The notes: generated by a model from the sequence alone, not told the origin. Counted from the stretch's first letter, positions 15,327-24,782 are shown. The stretch is 64,000 nucleotides of DNA from Halomarinibacterium sp041392205 (GCA_041392205.1 JAWKMO010000007.1:1-64000); one strand, 5' to 3'. Numbers and translations: made by a program.

Positions 15327-17939
15327 ATGACTTCGGCAGAGATCCGTCAACAGTTTTTAGAATTCTTCAAATTAAAATCGCACCTCATTGTGCCCTCTGC
15401 CCCTATGGTAGTGAAAAATGACCCCACGCTTATGTTTATAAACAGTGGGATGGCACCGTTTAAAGAATATTTTTTAGGAAATGGAAACCCTAAAAGCCAT
15501 CGTATTGCAGATACCCAAAAATGCTTACGGGTAAGTGGAAAGCACAACGATTTGGAAGAAGTTGGGATGGATACCTACCACCATACCATGTTTGAAATGC
15601 TGGGAAACTGGAGTTTTGGAGATTACTTTAAGAAAGAAGCCATTGAATGGGCTTGGGAATTATTAACTCAAGTTTATAAAATAGATAAAGATATTTTATA
15701 TGTTACCATTTTTGAAGGGGATGAAAGTGAAGGACTAGAACGTGATACCGAAGCTTATGACCTTTGGAAACAATTTGTTCCTGAGGCTAGAATCCTTAAT
15801 GGAAACAAAAAAGACAATTTTTGGGAAATGGGCGATCAAGGTCCTTGCGGTCCTTGTAGCGAAATCCATGTAGATATTCGATCTGCTGAAGAAAAAGCAA
15901 AAATACCTGGGGCTCAATTGGTGAACCAAGACCATCCCCAAGTGGTGGAAATCTGGAATTTGGTATTTATGCAATTTAATAGAAAAGCAAACGGAAGCCT
16001 CGAAAAACTCCCTTCACAACACGTAGATACGGGAATGGGCTTTGAGCGTTTGTGTATGGTTTTACAAAACAAACAGAGTAATTACGATACCGATGTATTT
16101 ACGCCACTTATTCGTGAAATTGAAGCCGTTACCAATAGCAGTTACGGTAAAGAAGATAAAAAGGACGTAGCTATTCGGGTAATTTCAGACCATATTCGGG
16201 CGGTGGCTTTTTCTATTGCCGATGGGCAACTGCCTAGTAATAGTGGAGCAGGTTATGTTATTAGAAGAATACTTCGCCGTGCCATTCGGTATGGCTTTAC
16301 TTTTTTAAACACCAAAGAACCTTTCATTTATAAACTCGTACCCACCTTGGTAAAAATGATGGGAAAATCCTTTCCTGAATTACTTCAAGAGGAAAATCTA
16401 ATTACCAATGTTATTCGCGAAGAAGAAGCTTCTTTTTTACGCACCTTAGAGCAAGGATTAGTATTGCTGGAAAATGTTATTTTAGCTTCAAAGAGTAACA
16501 CCATTTCAGGTTCAAAAGCCTTTGAACTGTATGATACCTTTGGATTCCCTATTGATTTAACAGCGTTAATTTTAAGAGAACGCGGACTAGCATTGGATGA
16601 AAAAGGATTTGAAGAAGAACTTCAAAAACAAAAAGATCGCTCTCGTGCCGCAACCAAAGTAGCCACAGGAGATTGGATCCATTTAATGGACGATACTGAA
16701 GAAGAATTTGTAGGCTACGATACGCTGGAAACACAAATAAAAATTACCCGGTATCGAAAAGTAGAAAGCCAAAAAGAGGGCGAATTATATCAATTAGTGT
16801 TCAATCTTACGCCCTTTTATCCCGAAGGTGGCGGACAAGTAGGCGATAAAGGATATCTCGAAGCTCAAAATGGGGAAGTGGTTTATATTATCGATACCAA
16901 AAAAGAAACTAATTTAATTGTTCATTTTGCCAAAAATCTACCGCGACATCCCGAAGCAATTTTTAAAGCAGTGGTAGATGTAAAACAACGTAGTAGAACT
17001 GCTTCAAACCATACAGCTACGCATTTGCTACATCAAGCATTACGTAATATTTTAGGAACCCATGTGACCCAAAAAGGCTCTATGGTACATAGTAGAAATC
17101 TGCGTTTCGATTTTTCCCATTTTAGTAAAGTAACGGATGAAGAATTGCAAAAAGTAGAAGATTTTGTGAATGCCCGTATTCGTGAAGGCATTGCGCTAGA
17201 AGAAAGAAGAAATGTGCCTTATCAGCAAGCCATTGACGAAGGTGCTATGGCGCTTTTTGGCGAAAAATATGGCGATAGTGTTAGAGCCATAAAATTTGGA
17301 AAATCGATGGAATTATGTGGCGGAACCCACGTGCAAAACACCAACGATGTGTGGCATTTTATCATTACTTCGGAAAGTGCTGTGGCGTCTGGAATTAGAA
17401 GAATTGAAGCCATAACTGGGGATGCGGCAAAACAGTATTTTGAAGAACGTGCAGAATCGTTTAAACAAGTTCAAAAATTATTGAATAACACCCCAGATCC
17501 TGTGAGTTCTATTGAAAAATTACAGGAAGAAAACAACGAGCTGCAAAAGCAAATTCAGCAGTTATTAAAAGACAAGGCTAAAAACCTAAAAACCGATTTA
17601 AAAGCGGAATTAAAAGAAGTGAATGGGGTTCAGTTTTTAGCCACGGAAATCGATTTGGATGCGGCTGGGCAAAAAGACTTGGCTTTTGAACTAGGAAGCG
17701 AAGTGGAGAATTTGTTTTTACTCTTTGGGAGTGCCCACGAAGGGAAAGCTCTACTTACCTGTTACATTTCAAAAGAATTGGTTGCTGAAAAAAACTTAAA
17801 CGCTGGACAAATGGTTCGTGAATTAGGAAAATACATTCAAGGCGGTGGCGGGGGACAACCGTTTTTTGCAACTGCCGGGGGTAAAAATCCTGAGGGAATA
17901 AAAGAGGCGTTGAAGGCGGCAGAAAATTATATTAAGTAA
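15327..17939 (+). CDS. alaS: Alanine-tRNA ligase
   Basis: An 870-residue protein of standard AlaRS length. The class II catalytic core opens with IRQQFLEFFKLKSHLIVPSAP and continues with the DTQKCLRVSGKHNDLEEVG block. The editing domain has HTATHLLHQAL and CGGTHVQNT (the zinc/editing His and Cys residues). A coiled coil and the C-Ala domain with GGGGGQPFFATAGG-type Gly run close the protein. It charges tRNA-Ala and removes misattached Ser and Gly. Confidence 0.98.
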   Translation: MTSAEIRQQFLEFFKLKSHLIVPSAPMVVKNDPTLMFINSGMAPFKEYFLGNGNPKSHRIADTQKCLRVSGKHNDLEEVGMDTYHHTMFEMLGNWSFGDYFKKEAIEWAWELLTQVYKIDKDILYVTIFEGDESEGLERDTEAYDLWKQFVPEARILNGNKKDNFWEMGDQGPCGPCSEIHVDIRSAEEKAKIPGAQLVNQDHPQVVEIWNLVFMQFNRKANGSLEKLPSQHVDTGMGFERLCMVLQNKQSNYDTDVFTPLIREIEAVTNSSYGKEDKKDVAIRVISDHIRAVAFSIADGQLPSNSGAGYVIRRILRRAIRYGFTFLNTKEPFIYKLVPTLVKMMGKSFPELLQEENLITNVIREEEASFLRTLEQGLVLLENVILASKSNTISGSKAFELYDTFGFPIDLTALILRERGLALDEKGFEEELQKQKDRSRAATKVATGDWIHLMDDTEEEFVGYDTLETQIKITRYRKVESQKEGELYQLVFNLTPFYPEGGGQVGDKGYLEAQNGEVVYIIDTKKETNLIVHFAKNLPRHPEAIFKAVVDVKQRSRTASNHTATHLLHQALRNILGTHVTQKGSMVHSRNLRFDFSHFSKVTDEELQKVEDFVNARIREGIALEERRNVPYQQAIDEGAMALFGEKYGDSVRAIKFGKSMELCGGTHVQNTNDVWHFIITSESAVASGIRRIEAITGDAAKQYFEERAESFKQVQKLLNNTPDPVSSIEKLQEENNELQKQIQQLLKDKAKNLKTDLKAELKEVNGVQFLATEIDLDAAGQKDLAFELGSEVENLFLLFGSAHEGKALLTCYISKELVAEKNLNAGQMVRELGKYIQGGGGGQPFFATAGGKNPEGIKEALKAAENYIK

Positions 17940-17949
17940 ATGGCTGTTT

Positions 17950-18014
17950 GGTCGAGTACAGTCGAGACTTTCACTAGAACTAAATATAACCTCTCGACTG
18001 CGCTCGAGAAGACC
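17950..18014. repeat. Dispersed hairpin repeat, inverted pair (copy A)
   Basis: A degenerate copy (GTCGAGTACAGTCGAGAC, 17951-17968) faces a good copy in opposite orientation (CTCTCGACTGCGCTCGAG, 17991-18008), the whole flanked by GGTC and GACC. It lies between alaS and the GSCFA gene and may form a large hairpin. Confidence 0.7.
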
Positions 18015-18024
18015 CTAGTAATAT

Positions 18025-18987
18025 ATGAACCTCCAAACCCAAATACCCCTTAATTCCCAAGAACCTAAAATAGATTATTCTTCAAAGGTTTTATTATTGG
18101 GGTCTTGTTTTACAGAAAACATGGGAGGGAAATTGAACTATTTTAAGTTTCAAAATACTCAAAATCCGTTTGGGATTATTTTTAATCCGGTTTCCATTAA
18201 GCAATTAGTGCTGCGTGCTTTGAAAGATGATTTTTTTTCTGAAAAAGATATTTTTCAGCACAACAGTTTATGGCATTGTTTTGAAGTGCATTCGTCACTT
18301 TCAGCAGTAGACAAATCTGAGTTTTTAGAGCAATTAAATCTTCGTTTAAAGACTTTTAAAAAAGCACTTTTAGAAGCGTCACATATGGTCATTACGTTAG
18401 GTTCTGCCTGGGTGTATCGTTTTAAGGCATCGAAAGAAATTGTAGCCAATTGCCATAAAGTGCCTCAAAAAGAGTTTACCAAAGAGTTACTTTCCATCGA
18501 AGCTATTTCAGAAAGTTTGCAAAACCTGATTTCAGAAATTCAAAAGGGAAATAAAAATGCAACTTTTATAATTACCGTTTCTCCGGTTCGACACCTTAAA
18601 GATGGCTTTCCGGGAAACACTTGGAGTAAAGCGAATTTAATTGCCGGAACCCATAAGATCATTGAGATGTCACTTCGAGCGCAGTCGAGAAGTCTCCATT
18701 ATTTTCCTTCCTATGAACTCATGATGGACGAGCTTCGAGACTATCGCTTTTATGCCAAGGATATGTTACATCCTAATGAAATAGCCGTCGATTACATTTG
18801 GGAAAAATTTAAAGAGGTTTGGATTTCAAAAGATACAGAGGCCTTTCAAAAAGAAATTGACACAATACAAAAAGGATTGCTTCATAAACCTTTTAATTTG
18901 AATAGTTTAGCGTATTTAAAGTTTAAAGAAGGACTCACTACTAAAATTGAAAACCTAAGAAAGAATTTTCCTAATATGGAATTTTAA
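18025..18987 (+). CDS. GSCFA-domain protein
   Basis: A 320-residue protein with GSCFTENMGGKLNYFKF near residue 27, the block that names the family, then VITLGSAWVYR and the C-terminal YFPSYELMMDELRDYRFYAKDMLHP. The family is SGNH-hydrolase-like (the Gly-Ser of GSCF as nucleophile and DxxHP as the far end), but its substrate is not known to me. Bases 18673-18696, encoding LRAQSRS, are a copy of the dispersed hairpin repeat placed in a linker before YFPSYE. Confidence 0.9.
   Translation: MNLQTQIPLNSQEPKIDYSSKVLLLGSCFTENMGGKLNYFKFQNTQNPFGIIFNPVSIKQLVLRALKDDFFSEKDIFQHNSLWHCFEVHSSLSAVDKSEFLEQLNLRLKTFKKALLEASHMVITLGSAWVYRFKASKEIVANCHKVPQKEFTKELLSIEAISESLQNLISEIQKGNKNATFIITVSPVRHLKDGFPGNTWSKANLIAGTHKIIEMSLRAQSRSLHYFPSYELMMDELRDYRFYAKDMLHPNEIAVDYIWEKFKEVWISKDTEAFQKEIDTIQKGLLHKPFNLNSLAYLKFKEGLTTKIENLRKNFPNMEF
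18673..18696 (+). repeat. Dispersed hairpin repeat inside the GSCFA gene (copy B)
   Basis: CTTC-GAGCGCAGTCGA-GAAG with complementary flanks, translated in frame as LRAQSRS within the GSCFA reading frame. Confidence 0.8.
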
Positions 18988-19061
18988 TGATTTATGTCAT
19001 AGTATTCCTTTTTAGATACCATTAGTTTTAATTATCTTTAGTTAGTTTAAACTTTTTAAAT

Positions 19062-19271
19062 ATGAAAAAAAATATGGGTAATGGTGACCGATTTTTACGA
19101 ATCATCATCGCAGTAATTATTGCCATCCTTTATTATGCTGGGGTCATTTCTGGCACACTTGGTTTAGTACTTTTAATTCTAGCAGGTATTTTTGTACTTA
19201 CTAGTTTTATTAGTTTTTGTCCACTCTACGCTCCTTTGGGCATTAATACCTGTAAGGTAAAAAAGAAATAA
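19062..19271 (+). CDS. DUF2892 (YgaP-like) small membrane protein
   Basis: A 69-residue protein starting KKNMGNGDRFLRIIIAVIIA with two hydrophobic helices and the block SFCPLYAPLGINTCKVKKK. This is the DUF2892 signature, with two conserved Cys near the second helix. The role is unknown. A strong terminator overlaps its stop codon region. Confidence 0.92.
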   Translation: MKKNMGNGDRFLRIIIAVIIAILYYAGVISGTLGLVLLILAGIFVLTSFISFCPLYAPLGINTCKVKKK

Positions 19272-19298
19272 AAAAAGCGCCGTTTAGGCGCTTTTTTT
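19271..19298 (+). terminator. Rho-independent terminator
   Basis: AAAGCGCC at 19274-19281 pairs with GGCGCTTT at 19287-19294 around GTTTA, followed by a T run. It isolates the DUF2892 gene from the regulated units that follow. Confidence 0.9.
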
Positions 19299-19301
19299 AT
19301 T

Positions 19302-19319
19302 ATACGACAATTGCCCTAT
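19302..19319 (+). promoter_or_regulatory. 7-2-7 palindrome, site 1 (candidate NarL-type operator)
   Basis: ATACGACA-AT-TGCCCTAT: the heptamer halves match in five of seven positions. It ends 22 bp before CAACTTTG (19342-19349), and a TTG at its right edge (19319-19321) is 20 bp from that -7 element. It would control the DUF6252-like lipoprotein gene, whose ATG is 60 bp downstream. Confidence 0.7.
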
Positions 19320-19378
19320 TGATTGGGTTTTGGTTTTGAGACAACTTTGTAACCAACAAAAACCAAAATTCAACAATT

Positions 19379-19897
19379 ATGAAAACATTAAAAATTCTTT
19401 CTTTCTTTCTTTTTGCTAGCTTAGTGCTAACGTCCTGTAAAAAAGACGATGATGGTGGTGGTGATCCACAAGCAGCTTCAGGCACTATGACTGCAAAAGT
19501 TAACGGGGCTAATTTTGAATCATTAGAAGGAACAGTAGCGGCACAAGAATCAAATTCTAACGGAGTTAGAGCTATAGGCATATCTGCTGGTACTGTAAAC
19601 TCTGAAAACCTTCAAATGATAATTCAAAATTTTGATGGTGTAGGAACTTATGAATTAAATATATTTAATATAGGTACGTACAGCTATTTGCCAGATCCTA
19701 ATAATCCAGATCCATCCACAGTGGTAGTTTATATGGCTGTAAACGGAACCACTTCTGGAGGAGAAGTTAATATTTCAAGTTACTCATCAGACAGGGTAAA
19801 AGGTACTTTCTCTTTTACAGGATATAATATTGAAGATAATACAGATACTGTTCAAGTTACCAATGGGTCATTTGATATAGCAGTAACACAAAACTAA
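19379..19897 (+). CDS. DUF6252-like lipoprotein
   Basis: A 172-residue protein with a lipobox (VLTSCKKDDDGG, Cys 20) and a Gly-Asp linker. A beta-rich domain follows (TMTAKVNGANFES, then MIIQNFDGVGTYELN), the pattern of DUF6252 surface lipoproteins of Bacteroidota. No function is known. It is first of the chain of genes preceded by the 7-2-7 palindrome. Confidence 0.8.
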   Translation: MKTLKILSFFLFASLVLTSCKKDDDGGGDPQAASGTMTAKVNGANFESLEGTVAAQESNSNGVRAIGISAGTVNSENLQMIIQNFDGVGTYELNIFNIGTYSYLPDPNNPDPSTVVVYMAVNGTTSGGEVNISSYSSDRVKGTFSFTGYNIEDNTDTVQVTNGSFDIAVTQN

Positions 19898-19910
19898 AAC
19901 CCATTTAAAA

Positions 19911-19933
19911 AAATCTCAAGTGTTGAGGTTTTT
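19911..19933 (+). terminator. Weak terminator after the lipoprotein gene
   Basis: CTCAA-GTG-TTGAG with flanking A and T runs. Confidence 0.55.
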
Positions 19934-19979
19934 ACGTGGAGCCGGGAGTAGAACATTAGTGATACTTCCGGTTTTTGTG

Positions 19980-20078
19980 CTTTGAAGTTTCAGAGCTTCA
20001 AAGCTGCAAAATTTCAAAGTTTTTCCTTCACCCTTCACCTATCACCCTTGACCTATCACCCAATACCCAACGCCCTAT
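19980..20078. repeat. Hairpin plus imperfect short tandem motifs
   Basis: CTTTGAAG-TTTCAGAG-CTTCAAAG is a perfect 8-bp hairpin (19980-20003), with further CAAAG motifs behind it. From about 20029 comes a run of imperfect tandem units of the form CACCTATCACCCTT and similar. The run resembles intergenic filler rather than a gene. Confidence 0.5.
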
Positions 20079-20082
20079 CATA

Positions 20083-20100
20083 ATACGTCAATTGCCCTAT
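20083..20100 (+). promoter_or_regulatory. 7-2-7 palindrome, site 2
   Basis: ATACGTCA-AT-TGCCCTAT. It ends 22 bp before CAACTTTG (20123-20130), with TTG at 20100-20102 lying 20 bp from it: the same geometry and the same -7 octamer as site 1. It precedes the beta-propeller gene. Confidence 0.7.
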
Positions 20101-20152
20101 TGTACTGTGAATGACTATTTTTCAACTTTGAAATAACTTAATTAATCACGCA

Positions 20153-22027
20153 ATGATGAAAACTAAAACACTTTTTAATATCCTTTTTGCAGTGCTTTGT
20201 ACAGTTACGACACTAGCGCAAAAAGCAGAGCAACCCGATTGGAGTTACCAAATTGGGGGAAAAATAAACGAAATGTATCTTACCGAGGCTGGAACCCTTG
20301 TGGTAGCAAGTAATGATGGCCTTGTAGGGATAAAACCCGGAAGCAACGAATTACTTTTTAAATTCACCGATTACGGCCGAGTAAAGCCAGAGGAACTTAC
20401 CTTTATCCCTGCCTCACCTTATGTTATGGTAGCGCAAGGAGGATTTGCGAATATCACTTCCAAAAAGACGGTCATCGATTTTGTTTCTGGAAAGACCTTA
20501 TTTAGTACCGAAGGAAACAACTGGAAACAAGTTACTACCTCAACTGTAGCGATGCCACAAAACAAACTAATTATTAGCGGTCTTCAAAAAGGAGGCGGAA
20601 TGGCAGAGAACAATACCCCTAAAGTAGCGGTGTACGATTTAGAAACTGGAAAAGAAGATTATTCTTTTTATTTAATGGAACCTGGAAAAACTACCATGAA
20701 ATTTTATGCCGTTACAGGAGATCCCTTATTATTAAAAGATAAAATGTTAATTCCAACAAGTCAAGGAATTATTGCAAAAACACACACAGGTGAAACCCTT
20801 TGGGAAAATAAAATTAAGAATGTAAACTGGATGACTGCAGATGCTTCAGAAAAGGAAATCTATGCTTTTGAGAGCAATACCTCTGGCAGTAGTATGGAAA
20901 TCTATAAAATTGGAGCGAATGGAGCCGAGCTATGGAGTGATGCTGCTAAAGTAAAAGGACAAGTAGTAAATTTTGAAATTTTACCACAGGGATTGGCAGT
21001 AGTTAGCAATAAAAGTAGCGGTGGAAGCAATAGTATACTAGCGGCAAAAGACGAATCTGAAATAGGTTTTTTAAGTGCACAAACGGGAGAAGACCTTTGG
21101 GAGAAAGCCCCCAAAACAAAAGGCTATGTTCAGCATTTTTATATCATGGAGGATGGGATTCTCTTCGGAATACAACAAGGGGGGATTAACAAAATTTCGT
21201 TTGATGGAAAAACACTCTTCAAAAAACCTCTAAAAACGGGAGAAAATATTATGGTCATGGCACATAGTCCTCAAGGATTAATTTATATCACTTCTGAAGA
21301 TGCTAATATTGTAAACCTTGAAACTGGCGACCAAGTATGGGATAAACCTTTAAAGTATAAAAAAGCAAGTGCAGTAGCTTCAACCTTCGATTCAAAAAAT
21401 AATAGGTATTTAATTTCTGCAGACGATGAAATTATGGCGGTAGACGCCAGCTCTGGCAATGTTACTAATTTTGGTAAAACCCATTTTGATGAGAAAGAAC
21501 AGCCTAGTAGTATGCAAGTACGAGATGGAGGAATCTATTTAGGTTCAGACCAAAATATGACCTTGTTAGGTTTTGATGGCAATGAAGTATACCATCAGTA
21601 TTTTAAATCACCTTCCAAAAGTACATTTGCTAAAATTGTGGGAGGCGTAATTGCGGTAGCCTCTACCGCCATGGCAGTGTCTGCTTCGGCAGCAGCGGGG
21701 GCCAATAGAAATAGTTTAGGAGATTATAACGAGTATGGGAAAGAATACGATCGTCAAGCCAAAATGTTTTCGGCCATAGGGAGTGCCTCATTCGATTTTA
21801 TTGCACAACGTTTTAAAGCTACAGCGGCTACCGAAAATGCACAGTTTATTCTTACCAAACTAGAGGATGGAGTAGGCTTGGTAAAAGTAAATAAAGACAC
21901 GGGTAAAACCGAAAAAGAAATTATTTTAAAAGATAAAAAACCTGAATACGAAGTAGATGATTACGGAGGGGTACTTTACTACAAAGCTAAAGACGATGTA
22001 ATCTATGCCTACGATCTTAAAAAGTAA
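20153..22027 (+). CDS. Secreted PQQ-like beta-propeller protein
   Basis: A 624-residue protein with a signal peptide (LFNILFAVLCTVTTLAQ). Blade-like repeats of the form DLETGKEDYSF, SAQTGEDLWEK and NLETGDQVWDK occur through residues 30-480, the PQQ/WD-type propeller pattern seen in BamB-like proteins. An Ala/Gly-rich hydrophobic segment at about 495-515 (VGGVIAVASTAMAVSASAAA) precedes the last blades, which is unusual. No enzyme site is visible. It may act as a scaffold or binding protein in the periplasm. A strong terminator follows. Confidence 0.75.
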   Translation: MMKTKTLFNILFAVLCTVTTLAQKAEQPDWSYQIGGKINEMYLTEAGTLVVASNDGLVGIKPGSNELLFKFTDYGRVKPEELTFIPASPYVMVAQGGFANITSKKTVIDFVSGKTLFSTEGNNWKQVTTSTVAMPQNKLIISGLQKGGGMAENNTPKVAVYDLETGKEDYSFYLMEPGKTTMKFYAVTGDPLLLKDKMLIPTSQGIIAKTHTGETLWENKIKNVNWMTADASEKEIYAFESNTSGSSMEIYKIGANGAELWSDAAKVKGQVVNFEILPQGLAVVSNKSSGGSNSILAAKDESEIGFLSAQTGEDLWEKAPKTKGYVQHFYIMEDGILFGIQQGGINKISFDGKTLFKKPLKTGENIMVMAHSPQGLIYITSEDANIVNLETGDQVWDKPLKYKKASAVASTFDSKNNRYLISADDEIMAVDASSGNVTNFGKTHFDEKEQPSSMQVRDGGIYLGSDQNMTLLGFDGNEVYHQYFKSPSKSTFAKIVGGVIAVASTAMAVSASAAAGANRNSLGDYNEYGKEYDRQAKMFSAIGSASFDFIAQRFKATAATENAQFILTKLEDGVGLVKVNKDTGKTEKEIILKDKKPEYEVDDYGGVLYYKAKDDVIYAYDLKK

Positions 22028-22081
22028 CTTGCTAACCAGGTTAATGTGATTTGTTTAAATGAGGAGTTTAAGCAAATGTTG

Positions 22082-22115
22082 AAAAAAGACCCCATTGTTC
22101 CGCAATGGGGTTTTT
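22082..22115 (+). terminator. Strong rho-independent terminator
   Basis: CCCCATTG at 22090-22097 pairs with CAATGGGG at 22103-22110 around TTCCG, with A6 before and T5 after. Confidence 0.92.
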
Positions 22116-22130
22116 AAACTATTTTTGAAT

Positions 22131-22856
22131 ATGGCGTCTATTTTTTTACCTAATAAATACAATTACCTTGTTTGGGGAAATGCTGTTTTGCTTTTAGTGT
22201 TATTGTTGCTAGAAAAAACAGATCCTAGTAGTATTGTATTTGCTTATTTTTTGGAAACGATTATTATTGGAGTCTTCCATTGTATCAAATTAGGGATGGT
22301 AAATTCGTTAGGAAAGCGTTCTAATCCTAATGTAAAAATGCCCAGTTCCACCTTAGGAATTATCCTATTTTTTTTGGTTCATTATGGGATGTTTGTTGGG
22401 ATACAATCGATATTCCTTTTTTCTTTTTTTCAGAAAACGATACCCCAATTGGAAGACGGATTTCATCTACTTCATAATTATGGGGTTATTCTTGGTCAAG
22501 AAGGAATACCTATTTTGTTGGCTTCCCTTTTTGTTTCAAATTTGAAATACTTCTACAGTAATTTTTTACAAAAAGAACAGTACAAAGAGTATTCGGTTAG
22601 TTCCTTATTTTTTAAGCCTTATGTTCGTATTTTTATTCAGCAGTTTACAGTTATTTTGGCAGGTTTCTTTTTTATGATTTTTTCAGAAGGCTTTGCCGCA
22701 GCTATTTTATTAATTGTATTTAGATTACTTGTAGACCTTATTATTATAGGCATTCATAGAGATTCTAATAACCTAGACAAACTTTTAAGAAAAATAACTA
22801 AAAATGAAGCAGATTTTCTTGAAGCAAAGAAAAAACTACAAGAAATTTCGGAATGA
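22131..22856 (+). CDS. DUF6498-like integral membrane protein
   Basis: A 241-residue protein with six or so hydrophobic helices: LVWGNAVLLLVLLLLEKTDP first, then FAYFLETIIIGVFH and others. The last is followed by a Lys/Glu-rich tail. The FLETIIIGVFH block is the mark of DUF6498 membrane proteins, of unknown role. The ATG at 22131 is preferred over an in-frame codon at 22095 that lies inside the terminator. The next gene starts within its stop codon. No 7-2-7 palindrome precedes it. Confidence 0.75.
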   Translation: MASIFLPNKYNYLVWGNAVLLLVLLLLEKTDPSSIVFAYFLETIIIGVFHCIKLGMVNSLGKRSNPNVKMPSSTLGIILFFLVHYGMFVGIQSIFLFSFFQKTIPQLEDGFHLLHNYGVILGQEGIPILLASLFVSNLKYFYSNFLQKEQYKEYSVSSLFFKPYVRIFIQQFTVILAGFFFMIFSEGFAAAILLIVFRLLVDLIIIGIHRDSNNLDKLLRKITKNEADFLEAKKKLQEISE

Positions 22857-23227
22857 TGTTAAATGTGCCACATAGTGATTATGGGATTTTGGGGTATGTT
22901 ATGATGTATTTTCCAGCTATTTTAGTTTTTATAACCTTGTTTATAGCCTACATCATTATCGATGTAAGTATTACATATTTTTATAAAATGGAACTGAAAA
23001 AGCAAACTATTGCCTATGCCGCTTCCGGTTTTATTTTAACAATGGTTGTCATATTTACCTTTTCCCTTGGGACATTTACAGAAACAGTTTATATAGCAAT
23101 ACCTTCCCTTATAGTGGCGGTTTTATTTGTTTTGAAATTGAAAAAAAGGTCCCCAAGAAAAGCCTTTTCAAATAGTTGGTTGGGGTTCCTTCTACTTTTA
23201 GGATTGATAACTATTATTTGTTTTTAG
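22853..23227 (+). CDS. Small membrane protein (124 aa)
   Basis: Four hydrophobic helices separated by short basic loops, beginning YGILGYVMMYFPAILVFITL. I do not recognise the family. Its ATG overlaps the stop codon of the DUF6498-like gene (ATGATG), so translation is coupled and the two probably form a pair. Confidence 0.7.
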   Translation: MMLNVPHSDYGILGYVMMYFPAILVFITLFIAYIIIDVSITYFYKMELKKQTIAYAASGFILTMVVIFTFSLGTFTETVYIAIPSLIVAVLFVLKLKKRSPRKAFSNSWLGFLLLLGLITIICF

Positions 23228-23241
23228 GGCAAATGCCTTAT
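23224..23241 (+). promoter_or_regulatory. 7-2-7 palindrome, site 3
   Basis: TTAGGGCA-AA-TGCCTTAT overlaps the last codon of the small membrane protein. It ends 22 bp before GTACTTTG (23264-23271), the same distance as sites 1 and 2, and would control the first MORN-repeat gene. Confidence 0.7.
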
Positions 23242-23297
23242 TCCATATGTTATTTTTTTTTAAGTACTTTGTGTAAACACTTAAAAACCTTTTAATT

Positions 23298-24692
23298 ATG
23301 AAATTTCTAACCCTATTTTTCAGCCTTTTCTTTAGCTACAATCTAGCGGTATATGCACAAGTACCCACGCCGCAAGGAGTCAATAATAACAATAGCTCTT
23401 CGGGACTTAACTGGACTAAAACCAATGAATATGATTATGTGCTTAAAGAAAATGGACGCCAGATTACCAATGTAATGGATTTGAAGTATTTAAGTACCAA
23501 TACTCTTGCGGTTTTAGATAAAACGTCTAGGAATGTTTATTTATTAGAAGATTTTAAAGAAGCCTATAACGGTTCTTCCGGGAAAGCGTCTCTTTTAGAA
23601 CGCAATGTGAGTAAAGACTTTTACCTTACCAACCCTAATTCCTTTGTATTTTATACCGATGATGAATATCTATCGGGTCCTTTTGTAAATATTGATGGTA
23701 GTTATGTGTATTACATTGCTGAAAAAAATGCAACCTACTATTTGCCAGGAATTCGCAAGTTTTCAAATTGGGGGGCAAAAAGTGCTCAAAAGTTGGAATA
23801 TTCTTCAAACAATACCTATTGGTGTAAAACCAATGAAAACGGCTATCATGTAGTTGAAAAAGGAGAGTCTATGGATTATACCAATGCCACTACCGAAAAA
23901 AGAGGAGATGATTTGGTGGTAAAAGTAAATGGGGTGGATAAATATATTTTACCAGGGTATTATACTGTCGCTACTTATGTATTTAAGCCTGTTCGCATAG
24001 CCTCTGGAGGAAACTCAAATCCTGTTTCAAACAATACCACAGGATGTGTAGATGGAGACTGTCAAAACGGTTGGGGAAAGTATGAATATGGTAATGGATA
24101 CTATGATGGTTTTTGGAAAAATGGAAAAAAAGATGGGTATGGATTGTACAAATGGGATGGTATTGGAAAATATATAGGAAACTGGAGTAATGATACTATG
24201 AACGGTTACGGTGTTTACATTGCAGATAACAATGATAATATCATAGGAGAATACCAAAACGGACAACTTAATGGATTAGGGGTAACGGTAACAGGGGATG
24301 TTTGGGATCAAGGTATTTTCTCTAACGGAAACATTACTACCCATTATGATTTTTATACCACAAATAGCGAAACAGGATGTACCGCAGGAGATTGCCAAAA
24401 CAAATATGGACAGTTTAAATGGAGTAATGGTGATGTTTTTACAGGCTTCTTTAAAAACGGGAAATTATACATGGGGACCTACAGTTTTGCCAGTGGGGAT
24501 AAGTACTCTGGGATGTTTAATAATGACAATCAATTTCACGGTATGGGACGTTTCTTTTTTGCAGACAATGCCTATTATGGTGGGCAATGGATGAACGGTC
24601 AATACCACGGAAAAGGGTATTATCACGATAAAGATTTAGTACAAAAAATAGGCGAGTGGTCCAATGGAACACTTACCAAAAATCTTAAATAA
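23298..24692 (+). CDS. Secreted MORN-repeat protein 1
   Basis: A 464-residue protein with a signal peptide (LTLFFSLFFSYNLAVYAQ). A unique N-terminal domain of about 220 residues follows. From residue about 250 come six or seven MORN units (YYDGFWKNGKKDGYGLYKW, GEYQNGQLNGLG and others), arranged as two blocks each opened by a Cys motif (GCVDGDCQNGWG and GCTAGDCQNKYG). MORN repeats usually bind lipid or act as scaffolds; here they would face the periplasm. The C-terminal half is close to that of the next gene, so they are paralogues. Confidence 0.85.
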   Translation: MKFLTLFFSLFFSYNLAVYAQVPTPQGVNNNNSSSGLNWTKTNEYDYVLKENGRQITNVMDLKYLSTNTLAVLDKTSRNVYLLEDFKEAYNGSSGKASLLERNVSKDFYLTNPNSFVFYTDDEYLSGPFVNIDGSYVYYIAEKNATYYLPGIRKFSNWGAKSAQKLEYSSNNTYWCKTNENGYHVVEKGESMDYTNATTEKRGDDLVVKVNGVDKYILPGYYTVATYVFKPVRIASGGNSNPVSNNTTGCVDGDCQNGWGKYEYGNGYYDGFWKNGKKDGYGLYKWDGIGKYIGNWSNDTMNGYGVYIADNNDNIIGEYQNGQLNGLGVTVTGDVWDQGIFSNGNITTHYDFYTTNSETGCTAGDCQNKYGQFKWSNGDVFTGFFKNGKLYMGTYSFASGDKYSGMFNNDNQFHGMGRFFFADNAYYGGQWMNGQYHGKGYYHDKDLVQKIGEWSNGTLTKNLK

Positions 24693-24711
24693 AGTTTTGT
24701 TTTTCAAAAAG

Positions 24712-24729
24712 ATACGGCAACTGCCGTAT
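24712..24729 (+). promoter_or_regulatory. 7-2-7 palindrome, site 4 (perfect)
   Basis: ATACGGCA-AC-TGCCGTAT is a perfect 8-2-8 inverted repeat. It ends 22 bp before AAAATTTG (24752-24759). Because a T run follows, it may also terminate the upstream MORN gene. Confidence 0.75.
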
Positions 24730-24782
24730 TTTTTTTGCGTAAATTTTTTTTAAAATTTGTGTACACATAAAAACCTAATACG

